Source: Micromonospora sp. WMMD882 (GTDB lineage Bacteria > Actinomycetota > Actinomycetes > Mycobacteriales > Micromonosporaceae). Taken from it: a stretch of DNA of 64,000 bases. The position numbers and the translations under genes were made by a program. A model generated the notes under the pieces. That model was not told the origin of the DNA, ran no database searches, and was given only the letters and a program-made list of their open reading frames with translations. The stretch is taken from positions 3,162,001 to 3,226,000 of the forward strand of contig NZ_CP114903.1 in the NCBI RefSeq assembly GCF_027497255.1, written 5' to 3'. Of this stretch, positions 50,236 through 59,485 are shown piece after piece. The number at the start of each line of letters is the position of its first letter. The first letter of the stretch is position 1.

Positions 50236-50856
50236 GCCCGACGGCGGGTCGATCCAGCCGAGCAGGGCCGGCAGGTGCAGGTCCTCCACGACGCTCTGGC
50301 CGGTCGCCCAGTGCAGGCTGAGCGCCTCGGTCAGGGCCAGCAGCGCCGACGACCCGGGGTGCTCGGCCCGGTCGGCGAAGAAGGTCAGCCAACGACCGAG
50401 CACCGGCACCGACGGGTGCACCGGATACTCGCCGTCGGCGCGGCGGAACCGGGTCGACCGGCCGAACAACCGCAGGAACGTCACCCCCGCCGGGTTCGGC
50501 ACCAGCACCTGCGGCGCGTCCACGTACCGTTGCCGTACGTCCCGGCCCCGGTCCACCGGCACCGACTCGGTCACCTGGCGGTGCGCGTCGATCCAGGGCA
50601 GCACGATCCCGGCCAGCTCGGCGGCGAAGGCGAACCGCTGGTCCCGGTTGCGCGGCTGCGGCACCACCAGCAGCGTCGGCGTCTCCTCGGCGACCCCGAC
50701 CAGCGCCGCGAGCGGGGCGTTGGCCTCGCCGGCCAGCGCCAACGGCACCAGCACCAGCGGCCGATCGGTCAGGTGCACGTGCCGCACCGTGGCGACCGGC
50801 GCGGCACGTCCGTCGGCGAACGCGCGGGCCCGGGCGAGGGCGCGCAGCGTACTCAT
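50233..50856 (-). CDS. N-terminal part of a frameshifted gene in the nuclease operon
   Basis: The 207-residue product begins MSTLRALARARAFADG and has a strand-rich region (VRHVHLTDRPLVLVPLALAG, then TPTLLVVPQPRNRDQ). The ATG overlaps the nuclease stop by four bases, so it is co-translated with that gene. Natural continuation is found in the frame of 49337-50235, giving a protein of about 506 residues if restored. I do not recognise the family. Linkage to a Cas4/RecB-like nuclease suggests a DNA-processing partner. Confidence 0.65.
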   Translation of the reverse strand: MSTLRALARARAFADGRAAPVATVRHVHLTDRPLVLVPLALAGEANAPLAALVGVAEETPTLLVVPQPRNRDQRFAFAAELAGIVLPWIDAHRQVTESVPVDRGRDVRQRYVDAPQVLVPNPAGVTFLRLFGRSTRFRRADGEYPVHPSVPVLGRWLTFFADRAEHPGSSALLALTEALSLHWATGQSVVEDLHLPALLGWIDPPSG

Positions 50857-52136
50857 GCCGGCAGGCCGACCCGGCCGCTCCCGGCGGCCCCCGACGCCGC
50901 CGCCCCGCCGGCAGCCGTCACCCTGCCGGCCGACCCTGCCCCGCCGGCCGATGCCAGCTCGCCGGCAGACGCGGCCCTGCCGGCCGGGACGGCGGTGGGC
51001 GCTCCGGCGCCGGTCGGGGCCGAGGGGGACGCTCCGGCGCCGGTCGGGGCCGGGGTGAGCGTCTCGGCGCGCAGGCGGGCGGCGGCGCGCAGCAGCGCGG
51101 CGGCCTCCGCCTGCTCCGGGGCCGGCTCGCGCGCGCCGTCGGCCAGCGCCAGCACGTCGGCCACCGTCGCCACCCCGCCGAGCGCCTCCCGGACCGGGCG
51201 GCCCAGCGCGCCGGTCTGGCCACGTGCCTCGTTGCGGCAGAAGAAGGCCAGCTCGCAGGCGGCCAGACAGTCCGGGGCGTAGCGCGCCTCGACGGCGCTC
51301 AGCGCCGCGACCAGGGTCGCCGGATCGGCGGTCGGATCGGCGGTGAAGCCCTCGGGCAGACCGGCCACCAGATCGTCGACGCGGGCCATCCGGGCCAGTT
51401 GCCGGCGCAGCACCAGCAACTGCCGGCGGACGTCGACCAGACTCGCCACCGGCTGGTTGGCGAAGTCGCGCGGGCAGACCAGCACCACGTCCGCCGAGAC
51501 CAGCTCCGGGTCGTGCCCGGCGGCGGCGAGCAGCTCACGCAACGCCAGCACGTAGACGGCCGACTGGATCGCGGCGGCGGCCACCTTGGCCGGGTCGGCC
51601 CGCCCGTCGATCACCGGGAACGACTTGATCTCGACGACGTGCCAGCGACCGGCGAGCCGGGCGGCCACCAGGTCCGGCTCCAGGCTCACCCGTTGCCCGG
51701 CCACCTCCAGACTGAGCAGCGGGTGGTCGAACAGGGCCGGCGGGTCGTCGCGGTCGGCGGCGGCGGCCAGCAGGTCCCGGGAGCGGTCGTGCCGGCCGGT
51801 CAGGTCGGCGGCGTTCAGGTCGGTCCAGGTGGCCGGCCGCTCCTGCGGGTCGACGCCGAGCCGCTCGGCGACCAGCCGCCACAGCGCGGCCCCGCCGTCC
51901 GCCTTGACCTGGGCCTCGAACGCGTTCCCCCGGCCGATCGCGAACCGGGACTGCCCGAAGCGGGCCGGAAAGCCGATCCGCTCGGCGAGTTTCGGCTTGT
52001 CCACCCCGGCGCTGTCCAGCACGGCCCGCCGGGCGCAGCCCGGGTTGCCGGTCAGCGCGGCGATCGTCCGGGCGTTGTGCCGGCGGGCCGGCCCGTCGCC
52101 CCGGATGGCGGCCAGTCGCTGCTCGGTGCTCGTCAC
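50853..52136 (-). CDS. Cas4/RecB-like PD-(D/E)XK nuclease with iron-sulphur cysteines
   Basis: A 427-residue protein. The nuclease core has VSLEPDLVAARLAGRWHVVEIKSF, which supplies the D and E-x-K of PD-(D/E)XK enzymes. One cysteine near the N-terminus (Cys 34, in NPGCARRA) and three in CLAACELAFFC follow the pattern of Cas4/AddB-type [4Fe-4S] nucleases. The last 80 residues are an Ala/Gly/Pro-rich tail with a duplicated PTGAGA unit coded by a 30-bp DNA repeat (about 51000-51060). It probably cuts DNA together with the product of the coupled downstream gene. The start is a GTG. Confidence 0.82.
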   Translation of the reverse strand: MTSTEQRLAAIRGDGPARRHNARTIAALTGNPGCARRAVLDSAGVDKPKLAERIGFPARFGQSRFAIGRGNAFEAQVKADGGAALWRLVAERLGVDPQERPATWTDLNAADLTGRHDRSRDLLAAAADRDDPPALFDHPLLSLEVAGQRVSLEPDLVAARLAGRWHVVEIKSFPVIDGRADPAKVAAAAIQSAVYVLALRELLAAAGHDPELVSADVVLVCPRDFANQPVASLVDVRRQLLVLRRQLARMARVDDLVAGLPEGFTADPTADPATLVAALSAVEARYAPDCLAACELAFFCRNEARGQTGALGRPVREALGGVATVADVLALADGAREPAPEQAEAAALLRAAARLRAETLTPAPTGAGASPSAPTGAGAPTAVPAGRAASAGELASAGGAGSAGRVTAAGGAAASGAAGSGRVGLPA

Positions 52137-52267
52137 GACAGGCCACGATAGGCGGTCCGGCCCTGACCTGCCCGCAGCGGCACCCCGACGCCGCTCCCGC
52201 CGGCGTCGCCCGGCCGGGCCGGCGGGGGTCCGCCCCGACCGGTCGGGGCGGGACGGGGCCGCCGGCG

Positions 52268-52438
52268 TCAGCGGCCGGTGGAGCGGTTCCAGGGCGCGCG
52301 TGGCAGGCGGGCTCCGGCACGGGGACGCGGACGGCGGCGCAGCCGACGGCCGGGGGCGCAGGGCTGCCGGGGCGTCGGGTGGGTGGGGGTCGGCTCGGTC
52401 GGGGCCCGGCCGATCAGCCAGCAGAGGAAGCGGGTCAC
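52268..52438 (-). CDS. possible small Arg/Pro-rich protein
   Basis: A 56-codon frame whose GTG comes one base after the stop of the zinc-ribbon gene. The product starts MTRFLCWLIG and is rich in Pro and Arg (RRLRRRPRPR). Coupling to the upstream gene is suggestive, but composition alone would produce such a frame in this chromosome. The rest of the 52137-52439 gap shows nothing else. Confidence 0.3.
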   Translation of the reverse strand: MTRFLCWLIGRAPTEPTPTHPTPRQPCAPGRRLRRRPRPRAGARLPRAPWNRSTGR

Positions 52439-52439
52439 C

Positions 52440-52673
52440 TCAACCCACCGGTAGGCGACGTGCCTGCTCCTTGGAGACGCCGTACTCGACGCCGCAGAAC
52501 GAGCACTGCTGCACGTACCGGGTGCGGATCGGGATCAACGGCACGAAGAACAGACTGAGCCGGGTCGCCCGTCTGGTGATCACCTGGGCGGCGTGGTTGC
52601 CGCAGTTACGGCAGACCGCGCTGACCACGCCCGACCGGCTGACCGACGTACGGAGCCCGAAGATGAGGAACAT
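52440..52673 (-). CDS. small zinc-ribbon protein
   Basis: A 77-residue protein with two Cys pairs, CRNC (21/24) and CSFC (57/60), spaced as in zinc ribbons. A hydrophobic segment (LSLFFVPLIPI) lies between them. This layout is common in small actinobacterial zinc-ribbon proteins with an embedded strand or membrane-associated segment. Function unknown. Confidence 0.75.
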   Translation of the reverse strand: MFLIFGLRTSVSRSGVVSAVCRNCGNHAAQVITRRATRLSLFFVPLIPIRTRYVQQCSFCGVEYGVSKEQARRLPVG

Positions 52674-52752
52674 CGCCCCGTACTACCCACCTGCGCCCGT
52701 TGTCGAACAGCCGCCCGGGCGTCCCTGTCCCCGCGTTCCGGCGGACGGGATC

Positions 52753-53580
52753 TCAGCGCCAGATGGGACGCCAGTCGGGGAGCTCGTGGAAGCGGCGCAG
52801 CTCGCCGAGGCCGGAGACGATGCCGCCCCAGGCCGCGTACGGCGGGCGCCGCTCGTCGAAGCCGCTCTGCACGAGGGTGAGCCGGGTCCGGCCGGCCGAC
52901 TCGGCCAGCTCCCAGGTGCTGACCCCGGCGGGCCCCCAGTCGACGGAGAGTTTCCGGTCCTGCTCCAGGTCGAGGATCTTCGCCGGGTCCGGGGCGTCCA
53001 GACCGCCCATGGCGTACCGGCCGCCGACCCGGGGCTCGATCCCGATCGGGAACCCGAACCAGGCGCTGGCCTGCTCCGAGTCGATGAGCGAGGTGAACAC
53101 GGTGGCGGCCGGCGCGTCGATGGTCAGCTCGGCGCTCAGGTCGACGGAGGTGAAGTCGACCCTGGGCAGCGTGGGGCGTCCCTCCAGGTGCGCGGCGAGG
53201 TTGGTCACCGCCAGCGCCCACCAGGTCTGGAGCACGCCCCGGACGGCCCCGCTGATCACGTCGGCGAAGTCGAAGTGGGTCTGGGTGAGGGTGAGCAGGG
53301 TGGCGTCCGGCCCCTCCTCGTCGAGGGTGATCGTGGTGGTGGTCTCCGCGCCGTCGAGCAGCCAGGTGAACCGCAGGCCGTGGTCGTCGACGTGCAGCAG
53401 CCGCTGGTGCGGGGCGTCCCCCTCGGGGGTGCTCGGGCCCCAGAAACCGTACCGGTGGGGCAGCTCGACCTCGGCGTGCTCGGTCAGCCAGGCGCGCAGC
53501 TCGGCCGGGTCGGTCAGGGCGTGGTGGACGGCCTTGAGCGGGGCCGGCAGGCAGACCCGCAGCGTCATCGGCTCAGTCAT
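52753..53580 (-). CDS. tandem SRPBCC (AHSA1/START-like) protein
   Basis: A 275-residue protein of two helix-grip domains. The first (residues 1-145) starts with LPAPLKAVHHALTDPAELRAWL, the second (150-275) with LTIDAPAATVFTSLIDSEQASAWFGF. Both follow the activator-of-Hsp90 ATPase-like (AHSA1) pattern, which binds hydrophobic ligands in a central cavity. The start overlaps the ArsR stop by eight bases. ArsR-SRPBCC pairs are common and the SRPBCC member probably binds or converts a ligand sensed by the system. Confidence 0.85.
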   Translation of the reverse strand: MTEPMTLRVCLPAPLKAVHHALTDPAELRAWLTEHAEVELPHRYGFWGPSTPEGDAPHQRLLHVDDHGLRFTWLLDGAETTTTITLDEEGPDATLLTLTQTHFDFADVISGAVRGVLQTWWALAVTNLAAHLEGRPTLPRVDFTSVDLSAELTIDAPAATVFTSLIDSEQASAWFGFPIGIEPRVGGRYAMGGLDAPDPAKILDLEQDRKLSVDWGPAGVSTWELAESAGRTRLTLVQSGFDERRPPYAAWGGIVSGLGELRRFHELPDWRPIWR

Positions 53581-54133
53581 CGTCGTTGTCTCCCTTGGGA
53601 TAGCAGGCCACGGCGAGCTTGAAGGCGTCTCCCTCGGCGCCCCCGTAGCGGGTGAACAGGTCCTGGAGGGCCCCCTGCAGGTCGCGCAGGAACTCGGCCC
53701 GACGGTCGGGTGGCACCCGGATCTCGCCGGAGATGCCGATCGAGGGCAGCTCGGGCGCGCCGCGGTCGAGCGCGGCGACGTCGGCCTGGACCTCCTCCAT
53801 CAGGTCCAGCAGGCGCCCCAGGCTCAGCTCGTCGCGGGCCCGGCGCAGGCCGAGCCGGCCGACCAGGCGGGGCGAGAGCCAGTACGACCGGGCGACGGCC
53901 TGGTAGATGCCCTCGTTGACCCCCCGCACCCGGCGTTCGGCGACCTGCTCGACCAGGCCGGCGCCGACGAGTTGCCTGACGTGGTAGTAGACCCGCTGCG
54001 GGGTCTGCTCCAGCCGGGCCGCGACCTCGGTGCAGGTGCGCGGCTCGGCGAGGTGCCGCAGGACCTCGACCCGCTGGGGTTTCAGCAGCGTCTCGGCCTG
54101 GGTGAGCTCTTCGAGGTACAGGACGTCTCTCAT
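53573..54133 (-). CDS. ArsR-type winged-helix regulator of the SRPBCC pair
   Basis: A 186-residue protein. The helix-turn-helix is in TLLKPQRVEVLRHLAEPRTCTEVAARLEQTPQRVYYHVRQLVGAGLVEQVAERRV. The C-terminal half is helical and acidic and probably binds an effector. The ATG at 54133 is preceded by an AT-rich promoter, and the longer frame to 54217 is not needed. Translation is coupled to the SRPBCC gene. It most likely represses its own operon. Confidence 0.87.
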   Translation of the reverse strand: MRDVLYLEELTQAETLLKPQRVEVLRHLAEPRTCTEVAARLEQTPQRVYYHVRQLVGAGLVEQVAERRVRGVNEGIYQAVARSYWLSPRLVGRLGLRRARDELSLGRLLDLMEEVQADVAALDRGAPELPSIGISGEIRVPPDRRAEFLRDLQGALQDLFTRYGGAEGDAFKLAVACYPKGDNDDD

Positions 54134-54171
54134 GGCAAAATCAGTTTTTACGTTCAAAGAGTTTTTGTCAA
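54134..54171 (-). promoter_or_regulatory. AT-rich promoter of the ArsR-SRPBCC operon
   Basis: On the minus strand TTGACA (54171-54166) is a consensus -35 box, rare in this GC-rich window. Two copies of AAAAACT follow within the next 30 bases and could be operator half-sites. No strong Shine-Dalgarno precedes the start. Confidence 0.5.
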
Positions 54172-54249
54172 CAGGCCGCGCGACGACCACCCGGGATGAC
54201 GGGAGCGGGACGGCCACCCGGCCGTCCCGCTCCCGTCGACGCCTCCGGG

Positions 54250-55593
54250 TCAGGGGGTCCAGTCAGGCCGGTACGGGAAGTCGCCCACCCCGTCCGGGGT
54301 GAGCCGGGTGGCGAGCACCTGGTGCAACTGGATGCCGTTGCGCTCGAAGGCCAACCGGGAACCGGCCATGTACAGGCCCCACACCCGGGCGGTGCCCCCG
54401 CCGACCTCACCGACGCAGAAATCCCAGTTGGCGACCAGGTTGCGGCACCACGCGGCCAGGGTCAGCGCGTAGTGCCGGCGCAGGTTCTCCTCGTGCTGCA
54501 CCTCGAACCCGGCGTCGTGGATCTCACCGATCAGCCGGCCCGGCCCGGCCAGCTCGCCGTCCGGGAAGACGTACCTGTCGATGAACGCCCCGGACCGGTG
54601 CGGGGCGCGGTTGTCCGCCCGGGTGATGCAGTGGTTGAGCAGCCGCCCGCCGGGGGCGAGCCGGTCCCGCAGCGCGCCGAAGTACGCCGGGTAGTGGCGC
54701 ACCCCCACGTGCTCGGTCAGCCCGATCGAGGAGACCGCGTCGAACGGCCCGGACGGGGCGTCCCGGTAGTCCAGGTGCCGCACCTCGGCCAGCTCACCCA
54801 GGCCCTCCCGCTCAATGGCCGCCTGCGCCCACCGCGCCTGGGCCCTCGACAGGGTCACCCCCACCGCCCGGACGCCGTACTCGCGGGCGGCGTGCCGCAC
54901 CATGCCGCCCCAACCGCAGCCGACGTCCAGCAGCCGCATCCCCGGCTTCAGCGCCAGCTTGCCGGCGACCAGGTCGTACTTGGTGGCCTGGGCCTGTTCC
55001 AGGGAGTCGTCCGGGCCCCGGTAGACCGCGCAGGTGTACGTCATGGACGGGCCCAGCACCCTCTCGTAGAAGGCGTTGGAGACGTCGTAGTGGTGTGAGA
55101 TGGCGGTGCTGTCGCGCACCCGGGAGTGCCGCAGCCCGGCCATCAGCCGACGCCACCTCGGGACGGCCTCCTGCGGCGGGGGCGGCGGCGGACGCAACCG
55201 CTCCCAGCCCAACCCGCGGACCAGCTCCAGCGCCTCCGCCAACGGCGGCACCCGCAGCCGCAGCTCGTCCTTGAGCAGCGCCAACGCCTCGTACGGGTCA
55301 CCCGGATGCACCCCGGCCAACGCCAGGTCACCGCTGACGTAGGCGCGCGCCATGCCCAGGTCACCAGGCGCGGTGAGCAGGTAGGACAGCCCTCGCGCGG
55401 TCCGGACCTCCAGGGTGATGCCGGAGTCGGCCGGGCCGGTGGCGCTGCCGTCGTACCCGGTGATCCGCACCGGTGGGCCCCCGTCGGTGACGGCACGGAC
55501 CACCTCCGCCACCGACGGCGGTCGACGCCGGCCCCCGGCCGGCGGGCCGGCGGGAGCGACGCCGCCCCCGCGCTCACGGTCGATCAGGCTCAT
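54250..55593 (-). CDS. cyclopropane-fatty-acid-synthase-family methyltransferase, probable 10-methyl fatty acid synthesis
   Basis: A 447-residue SAM-dependent methyltransferase. The SAM site is MRLLDVGCGWGGM, preceded by SHHYDVSNAFYERVLG and the active-site region MTYTCAVY, as in CFA synthases. An N-terminal extension of about 150 residues is typical of the UfaA1/BfaB/TmsB branch, which methylates oleoyl chains at C10. The gene overlaps the FAD oxidoreductase gene by four bases, and that pair is the known tuberculostearic acid (10-methylstearate) route. I infer this pathway from gene pairing. Confidence 0.88.
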   Translation of the reverse strand: MSLIDRERGGGVAPAGPPAGGRRRPPSVAEVVRAVTDGGPPVRITGYDGSATGPADSGITLEVRTARGLSYLLTAPGDLGMARAYVSGDLALAGVHPGDPYEALALLKDELRLRVPPLAEALELVRGLGWERLRPPPPPPQEAVPRWRRLMAGLRHSRVRDSTAISHHYDVSNAFYERVLGPSMTYTCAVYRGPDDSLEQAQATKYDLVAGKLALKPGMRLLDVGCGWGGMVRHAAREYGVRAVGVTLSRAQARWAQAAIEREGLGELAEVRHLDYRDAPSGPFDAVSSIGLTEHVGVRHYPAYFGALRDRLAPGGRLLNHCITRADNRAPHRSGAFIDRYVFPDGELAGPGRLIGEIHDAGFEVQHEENLRRHYALTLAAWCRNLVANWDFCVGEVGGGTARVWGLYMAGSRLAFERNGIQLHQVLATRLTPDGVGDFPYRPDWTP

Positions 55594-57050
55594 TGTCGCG
55601 CCACCGCCTTTTCGTACAGTCCGGTCAGCCGGTGCTCCGGGTCGTAGCGGGCCTTCACGGCGCGGTAGGCGTCCGCGCCGTACAGTCGATCGAACTCCGC
55701 GCGGTCGTAGTAGGCGTCGGAGTAGAGGGACTTGTGCCCGCCCGCGGCGGCCACCGCCCGCTCCACCGCCCGGTTCACGTCACCGTCGGACGCGCCGTCG
55801 ACGATCGGCGCCGTGCCCCAGAACCCGACGTTGACGTAGGTCTCGCCGGGACGCATCGGGTAGAGCGGCCAGACCCGGGCCGAGCCGGGGCCGGACGGCT
55901 CCCGCAGCCGCAGCGGGCAGAGCCAGACCGGCGACATCCGCACCTCGCGGGCGAACCAGCGCAGGAACCCGGCCGTGTCGCCCAGCGGGATCTCGACGTC
56001 CTGCACGACCCGCTCCCGGGGCGGTCGGCCGCGCCAACGGTCCACCCGGGCGGCCACGCCGTACCGGTGCTCCAGCCGGACCAGGCGGTGATAGACGTCG
56101 CTGCGCCGCCAGCGCGCCGGCCAGAGCCGGCGGACCAGCGGATGCTGCGCGCCGAACGCCCGGGAGCACCAGAACCAGTCGGTGTCCCAACGCCACAGGT
56201 AGTCGTGGCCGGTCAGCAGGTCACGCTCCCGGCGGGGCAGGGAACGGTAGTAGATGCCCTGGCCGGTGTAGTCGCTGGGCCCGCCCCGGCCGCCGGCCGG
56301 TCGGCCGTCGTCGGGGGCGTCGGCCGGGTCGTCGGTGAAGGCGGCGAGGACCAGGTACGACTCGTCCGGGCTGAACATCACGCCGTCCATCGCGTCCACC
56401 GGCCGCCCCGCCCAGGCGCCGGTGGCGACCACCTGCCCGATCGCGGCGACCAGCGCGTCCAGGTCGGCGAAGCGGACGTTGCGCAGGGCGACGTGACGAC
56501 CCACCGGTTGCAGCTCGATGCGCAGCCGGGTGGCGTAACCGAGGCTGCCCAGCGAGTTCGGGAACGCCGCGAACAGGTCGGCGTGCTCGCCCTCCGGGCG
56601 GACCGTCAACAGCTCGCCCGCGCCGGTGAGGACGTCCATCTCGACCACCGACTCGTGCGGCAGGCCGTTGCGGAACGACGTGGACTCGATGCCCAGGCCG
56701 GTCACCGCGCCGCCCAGCGTGATGGTGCGCAACTGCGGCACCACCAGCGGCATCAGCCCGTACGGCAGGGTCGCCGCGACCAGGTCCTCGTAGGAGCACA
56801 TGCCCTGCGCCTCGGCGGTGCGGGTGACCGGGTCGACGCCGAGCACCCCGGTCAGGCCGCTGACGTCCAGCCCCGGCGAGGTGACCGGGGCCCGGGGACG
56901 GAACAGGTTGGAGGTGCGCTTGGCCAGCCGGACCGGCTCCCCCCGGGGCACCGCCGCGTACGACCGGCGGAGCAGCCCGACCGCCCGGTCGTGGCGGTCG
57001 CCCGCCGGTTCGTGCGGTTCCCCCACCCGTTCCACACGCAGCGCACACAC
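55590..57050 (-). CDS. FAD-binding oxidoreductase, probable partner in 10-methyl fatty acid synthesis
   Basis: A 486-residue protein with an FAD-binding type 4 domain (SNLFRPRAP, GMCSYEDLVAATLPYGLMPLVVPQLRTITLGGAVTGLGIES). The C-terminal half contains WDTDWFWCSRAFGAQHPLVRRLWP and a terminal RYDPEHRLTGLYEKAV, as in DprE1/BfaA-like enzymes. It would reduce the 10-methylene intermediate made by the methyltransferase. The genes are translationally coupled. Divergent upstream is a DUF427 gene. Confidence 0.88.
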   Translation of the reverse strand: MCALRVERVGEPHEPAGDRHDRAVGLLRRSYAAVPRGEPVRLAKRTSNLFRPRAPVTSPGLDVSGLTGVLGVDPVTRTAEAQGMCSYEDLVAATLPYGLMPLVVPQLRTITLGGAVTGLGIESTSFRNGLPHESVVEMDVLTGAGELLTVRPEGEHADLFAAFPNSLGSLGYATRLRIELQPVGRHVALRNVRFADLDALVAAIGQVVATGAWAGRPVDAMDGVMFSPDESYLVLAAFTDDPADAPDDGRPAGGRGGPSDYTGQGIYYRSLPRRERDLLTGHDYLWRWDTDWFWCSRAFGAQHPLVRRLWPARWRRSDVYHRLVRLEHRYGVAARVDRWRGRPPRERVVQDVEIPLGDTAGFLRWFAREVRMSPVWLCPLRLREPSGPGSARVWPLYPMRPGETYVNVGFWGTAPIVDGASDGDVNRAVERAVAAAGGHKSLYSDAYYDRAEFDRLYGADAYRAVKARYDPEHRLTGLYEKAVARQ

Positions 57051-57179
57051 GCGATCACTTTACGCCGTCCACGCTGGCACGGAAGCCCCGACGCGGCCCG
57101 GTCTCCCGTCGACGGAACGCCCGACGGTCCGGCCGGCGGCAGGCGGCTGCCCCGGCCGACCCGGGCTAGCCTGGACGTC

Positions 57180-57464
57180 ATGCCGAGAGCACTCTGGAAC
57201 GACCTGGTCATCGCCGAGAGCGACGACACGGTGGTGGTCGAGGGCAACCACTACTTCCCGCGCTCCGCGCTCCGCCAGGACGTGCTGCGCGAGTCGTCCA
57301 CGCACACCTTCTGCCCGTGGAAGGGCACCGCCTCGTACCACACCCTGGAACACGACGGCCGGACCAGCGCGGACGCGGTCTGGTACTACCCGGACCCGTC
57401 GCCGGAGGCCGAGCTGGTCCGCGACCGGGTCGCCTTCTGGAAGGACGTCCGGGTCGAGGAGTGA
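57180..57464 (+). CDS. DUF427 protein
   Basis: A 94-residue protein with the DUF427 signature: ALWNDLVIAESDDTVVVEGNHYFPRSAL, then TFCPWKGTASYHTL and VWYYPDPSPEA. These small beta proteins are widespread in actinobacteria and fungi, with no settled function. The ATG at 57180 fits the family's short form. It stands alone between the fatty acid pair and the VWA gene. Confidence 0.93.
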   Translation: MPRALWNDLVIAESDDTVVVEGNHYFPRSALRQDVLRESSTHTFCPWKGTASYHTLEHDGRTSADAVWYYPDPSPEAELVRDRVAFWKDVRVEE

Positions 57465-57526
57465 CCGCCGGCCCGCCGGGCACGGCCGGACCGGCGACGG
57501 TCAGGCGGCCCGGCGGCCGACTCCGG

Positions 57527-59485
57527 TCAGGCGGCCCGGCGGCCCTGCCGGGCGCGCAGGTAGTCGGAGACGACGTACTCGCCGAGGTCGTCGGCGTCCG
57601 GGGTGAACACCCGCCCCCGGGACCGGCGGGCCACGCCGCCCATGAAGCTGCGCAACCCCTCGTCCTCGCCCAGCATGAAGATGTTCAGCGTCGCCCCGTA
57701 CCGGGTGAGCCGGTCCACCTCCCGCACGGTCACCTCGACCGTCTCCGGCAGCGGCGGCCAGTGGAACACCGGCCGGCCGCTGTCCGGGTCCAGGTGCGCG
57801 GTCGGCTCGCCGTCGGTCACCACCAGCACGATCGGCTCCGCCCCCGGATGGCGGCGCAGATGCCGCCCGGCCAGCTTCAGCGCGTGCTGGAGGTTGGTGC
57901 CCTGGACCAGGTCCGGCTCGACCGCGGCCAGCTCCTGCTGGGTCAGCGGCGACGCCGCCGCGGCGAAGCCGACGATCTGCAACGCGTCCTGCGGGAACCG
58001 GGTCGCCATCAGGTGGGACAGGGCGAGCGCGGTCTGCTTCATCGCGCCCCACCTGCCGTCGGCGAACATCGAGAAGGACAGGTCGACGCAGAGCGCCACC
58101 GCGGCCGACGCCCGCCCCTCGGTCTCGGTCACCTCGAAGTCGTCGGCGGTGAGCCGCACCGGCACGGTCGGCCCGGCCCGACGGACCGCCCGGGTCAGCG
58201 TCCGGACCACGTCCAGGGGCTGCTCGTCGCCGTACCGCCAGGGGCGCGACGCCCCGCTCACCTCGCCGGCCGCGCCGGCCGCGCGCAGCTCGTGCTGGCC
58301 GCGCGGACCGGCGGTCAGGTCGGCGAACACCTGCCGCAACGCGGTGCCGGCGAGCCGGCGCAACGCCTTCGGGCTCAACGTCAGGCCGTCCGCGTCCCGG
58401 GTCACCCAGCCCTGCCGGCGCAGCTCCCGCTCCAGCTCCCGCAGCCGGCGCACGTCGTCGGCGGCGTCCCGGCCCAGGGCGCGGGCCACCGTCTCCACGT
58501 CGACGTCGTCCAACGTCGCGCCCGGGTGCTCCTGGCCGAGCTGGTCGAGCAGGTCGTCCAGCTCCGCGATCTCACCCAGGGCGGCGGTCGCCTCGCCGTA
58601 CCCCAACGGCTGGTCACCGCGTACCCGGTCACCGCGCCCCCAGTTCAGGTCGGGACGCAACGCGCGCAGGTTGGCGTCCAGCGCGGCCAGCTCGCCGGTC
58701 AGCCGGTCGCCGAGCGACTGCCGCATCAGCCCGGCCAGCTCCTCCCGCTGCCGGTCGGACAGCGACCGCATCAGCCGTTCCCCCGCCGCCGACCGGCGGG
58801 CCAGCACGTCGACCAGCTCGTCGACGTCGCGCGGCTGCTCCGGGAAGAACTCGCCGTGCCGGCGCATGAAGTCGGCGAACGCGTCGGTGGTGTCCTCCGC
58901 GCGGGCGTGCCGGGCCAGCAGGTCGTTGAGGTCCCGCATCATCTCGCCGAGCTGCCGCTGCGCCTGCGGATCGCCGACCGCCCGCGCCGCGTCCCGCAGC
59001 CCGGCGAACCGCTGCTCCAGCACGTCGCCGCGGAGCCCGTCGAGGATCCGCCGGTACGTCTGCCGCGCCTCGTCGCTGACCCAGTCGTACCCGGTCAGCT
59101 CCTGCACCGCCCGCGCCGTCGACCGGGGCAGGTCGTCCAGCACCGCCTCGGCGAACCGGGCGTCGTCGCCGTCGCGGCCACGCAACTCGTCCCGCTCGGC
59201 GGCGAGCGCCTGGTCGAGCAGCGCCCGGGCCCGGGTCACCGCGCCGTCCAGGTCACCCCGGCGCAGCGCGTCCCGCCGCAACCGGCGGGCCCGGGCCGCC
59301 AGGTCGTCCAGGCCGCGCCGCCCCTGCGGGCCCTGCCGCAGCAGCCGGCGCAACGCGTCGCGCAGGCTTCCGCCCGCCAGCACCTCCGCGCCGACCTGGT
59401 CGACGGCGGAGCGCACGTCGTAGGGGGGCGTCAGCGGATCGGGGCCGCCCCGCCACTGCCCGTACCGGAACCGGTTGCCGGTCAT
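57527..59485 (-). CDS. VWA-domain protein (MoxR-associated)
   Basis: A 652-residue protein. A long helical region, rich in Arg, Asp and Leu (residues 30-400), leads to a von Willebrand A domain with the metal-site motif DLSFSM and VTDGEPT. The region after it is mostly strands. It lies directly after an AAA (MoxR-like) ATPase gene, a conserved pairing in which the ATPase remodels complexes containing the VWA protein, as in magnesium chelatase ChlI/ChlD. GGGAGC precedes the ATG at 59485. Confidence 0.88.
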   Translation of the reverse strand: MTGNRFRYGQWRGGPDPLTPPYDVRSAVDQVGAEVLAGGSLRDALRRLLRQGPQGRRGLDDLAARARRLRRDALRRGDLDGAVTRARALLDQALAAERDELRGRDGDDARFAEAVLDDLPRSTARAVQELTGYDWVSDEARQTYRRILDGLRGDVLEQRFAGLRDAARAVGDPQAQRQLGEMMRDLNDLLARHARAEDTTDAFADFMRRHGEFFPEQPRDVDELVDVLARRSAAGERLMRSLSDRQREELAGLMRQSLGDRLTGELAALDANLRALRPDLNWGRGDRVRGDQPLGYGEATAALGEIAELDDLLDQLGQEHPGATLDDVDVETVARALGRDAADDVRRLRELERELRRQGWVTRDADGLTLSPKALRRLAGTALRQVFADLTAGPRGQHELRAAGAAGEVSGASRPWRYGDEQPLDVVRTLTRAVRRAGPTVPVRLTADDFEVTETEGRASAAVALCVDLSFSMFADGRWGAMKQTALALSHLMATRFPQDALQIVGFAAAASPLTQQELAAVEPDLVQGTNLQHALKLAGRHLRRHPGAEPIVLVVTDGEPTAHLDPDSGRPVFHWPPLPETVEVTVREVDRLTRYGATLNIFMLGEDEGLRSFMGGVARRSRGRVFTPDADDLGEYVVSDYLRARQGRRAA

